This document shows positions 63,392 to 64,000 of a DNA stretch of 64,000 nt, in pieces. A program made the translations under genes and the position numbers. Each line of letters starts with the position of its first letter. Position 1 is the stretch's first letter. The stretch is from Candidatus Sulfotelmatobacter kueseliae (GTDB lineage Bacteria; Acidobacteriota; Terriglobia; Terriglobales; Acidobacteriaceae): assembly GCA_900290255.1 (NCBI GenBank), contig OMOD01000007.1, positions 46,000 through 109,999 of the forward strand, written 5' to 3'. The notes beneath the pieces were generated by a model, which made no database searches, was not told the origin of the DNA, and was given only the letters and a program-made list of their open reading frames with translations.

Positions 63392-63779
63392 ATCCAAGGG
63401 CGCATACATGATCTCGGCCGTGGCCGAAATGTACGGCATTCATCCCCAGACGCTCCGCCTCTACGAGCGTGAAGGGCTGCTCAAGCCCTCGCGCACCGAG
63501 GGCAACACCCGCCTCTACACCGAAGAAGACCTGCAGCGGTTGGAATTCATTCTCACGCTGGCCCGTGATCTGGCGGTGAATATCTCGGGCATCGCCATCA
63601 TCCTGCAGATGCGCGAGCGTATGGAGGAGATGCAGCGCCAGATTCACGAATTCGTGCAGTACATCCAGCAGGAAGTGCTCACCCGCGCCACCGCGGCGGC
63701 CGATCCCTCGAAGGGCGCGATTGTGCCGGTGCGAAGAGCGATGGTCGCACCAACTGTGCAAACGCAAAAGAAACGGTGA
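63378..63779 (+). CDS. hspR: MerR-family heat-shock repressor HspR
   Basis: GTG start at 63378; 133 residues. YMISAVAEMYGIHPQTLRLYEREGLLKPSRTEGNTRLYTEEDLQRLEFILTLARDL is the winged-helix DNA-binding domain of HspR. A coiled-coil (ILQMRERMEEMQRQIHEFVQYIQQ) and a short basic tail follow. In actinobacteria HspR binds HAIR sites and represses dnaK, with DnaK as corepressor. A HAIR-like site lies in the dnaK promoter of this cluster. The 5-prime end is duplicated upstream; no ribosome site better than GAGGGAACCC precedes the GTG. Confidence 0.92.
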   Translation: MTKRKSKGAYMISAVAEMYGIHPQTLRLYEREGLLKPSRTEGNTRLYTEEDLQRLEFILTLARDLAVNISGIAIILQMRERMEEMQRQIHEFVQYIQQEVLTRATAAADPSKGAIVPVRRAMVAPTVQTQKKR

Positions 63780-63868
63780 CCGATCTCACATCACAGTTCG
63801 TCCCAAGCAGAACGATCAAGCCTGTTCACACTTGGATCATCTGCCCGATACCGTACTAGTGCAGTGCG

Positions 63869-64000
63869 TCATGCAGAGTGACGTTTATGCAGCGCCCGGC
63901 GGGCGCGTTTGACCTTCTCTAAGATGTCGGAAGCGCGGGCCGTCCAGATGAAGGGTTTAGGATTTTGGTTGTGGCGGTCGATGTAACTGCCGATCGCCAT
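63869..64000 (-). CDS. IS630-family transposase, C-terminal fragment at window edge
   Basis: The minus strand from the right edge reads 43 codons to a TGA at 63869-63871. IDRHNQNPKPFIWTARASDILEKVKRARRAL is the conserved C-terminal end of IS630-type DDE transposases. The gene begins outside the window, so completeness cannot be judged. The insertion-sequence end is probably near TACTAGTGCAGTGCG (about 63853-63867), since IS630 elements insert at TA. Confidence 0.8.
   Translation of the reverse strand: MAIGSYIDRHNQNPKPFIWTARASDILEKVKRARRALHKRHSA

Noticed and set aside
63780-63868. Gene between hspR and the IS630 fragment
   Set aside because: The gap is too short and the plus-strand frame running through it is antisense to the transposase.

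Overview
The window looks like a chromosomal segment of an acidobacterium, probably of the Terriglobia/Koribacter-Sulfotelmatobacter type. This is inferred from gene content: two very large Oar-like TonB-dependent receptors with N-terminal carboxypeptidase-regulatory-like domains, a tandem pair of VWFA-related proteins of the acidobacterial TIGR03436 type, a decaheme DmsE-like cytochrome next to an MtrB/PioB-like barrel, a dnaK region with an HspR repressor, moderately high GC, and many short palindromic dispersed repeats. No database search was possible, so family names come from reading motifs.

Region 1 (1-25.8 kb) resembles a carbohydrate-acquisition locus. It holds a GH106-like alpha-L-rhamnosidase (cut by the left edge), TonB receptor 1, a secreted alpha/alpha-barrel glycosidase, a TIM-barrel protein fused to a formylglycine-generating-enzyme-like domain, two VWFA proteins, a Tat-exported GH31 glycosidase, a LacI-family regulator, two secreted proteins of the neutral-ceramidase-like family and TonB receptor 2. 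Palindromes of the TGAAACGTTTCA type lie in the divergent promoter at 5.6-5.9 kb and at 11.0 kb. A related pair lies upstream of the LacI gene. Together they suggest a LacI-controlled regulon in which receptors import oligosaccharides cut by the secreted hydrolases.

Region 2 (26.0-34.1 kb) is a drug-efflux locus: a TetR repressor divergent from an RND pump, membrane-fusion protein and TolC/NodT outer-membrane channel, with a fragment of a second TolC fused behind tetR and a candidate 28-codon ORF in front of the adaptor. A leaderless periplasmic-binding-like protein follows. A tRNA-Leu(TAA) gene sits at 34.4 kb.

Region 3 (34.8-42.1 kb) has a small PstS-like secreted protein, a TPR protein, the decaheme cytochrome plus MtrB-like barrel (a possible electron conduit across the outer membrane) and a SulP anion transporter.

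Region 4 (42.3-57.1 kb) is mostly housekeeping and regulation: purA, a monooxygenase-fold protein, a tautomerase, ndk, sucD, sucC, an alpha/beta hydrolase, a thiolase, a LytTR response regulator, a Crp/Fnr regulator, a sigma-54 activator, purS and a multispanning membrane protein. Region 5 (57.1-64.0 kb) has a RAYT transposase flanked by inverted palindromes, then dnaK, a 62-residue protein, dnaJ, an APC permease, and hspR with a duplicated 5-prime end. The right edge holds the C-terminus of an IS630-type transposase. The dnaK promoter carries a HAIR-like site for HspR.
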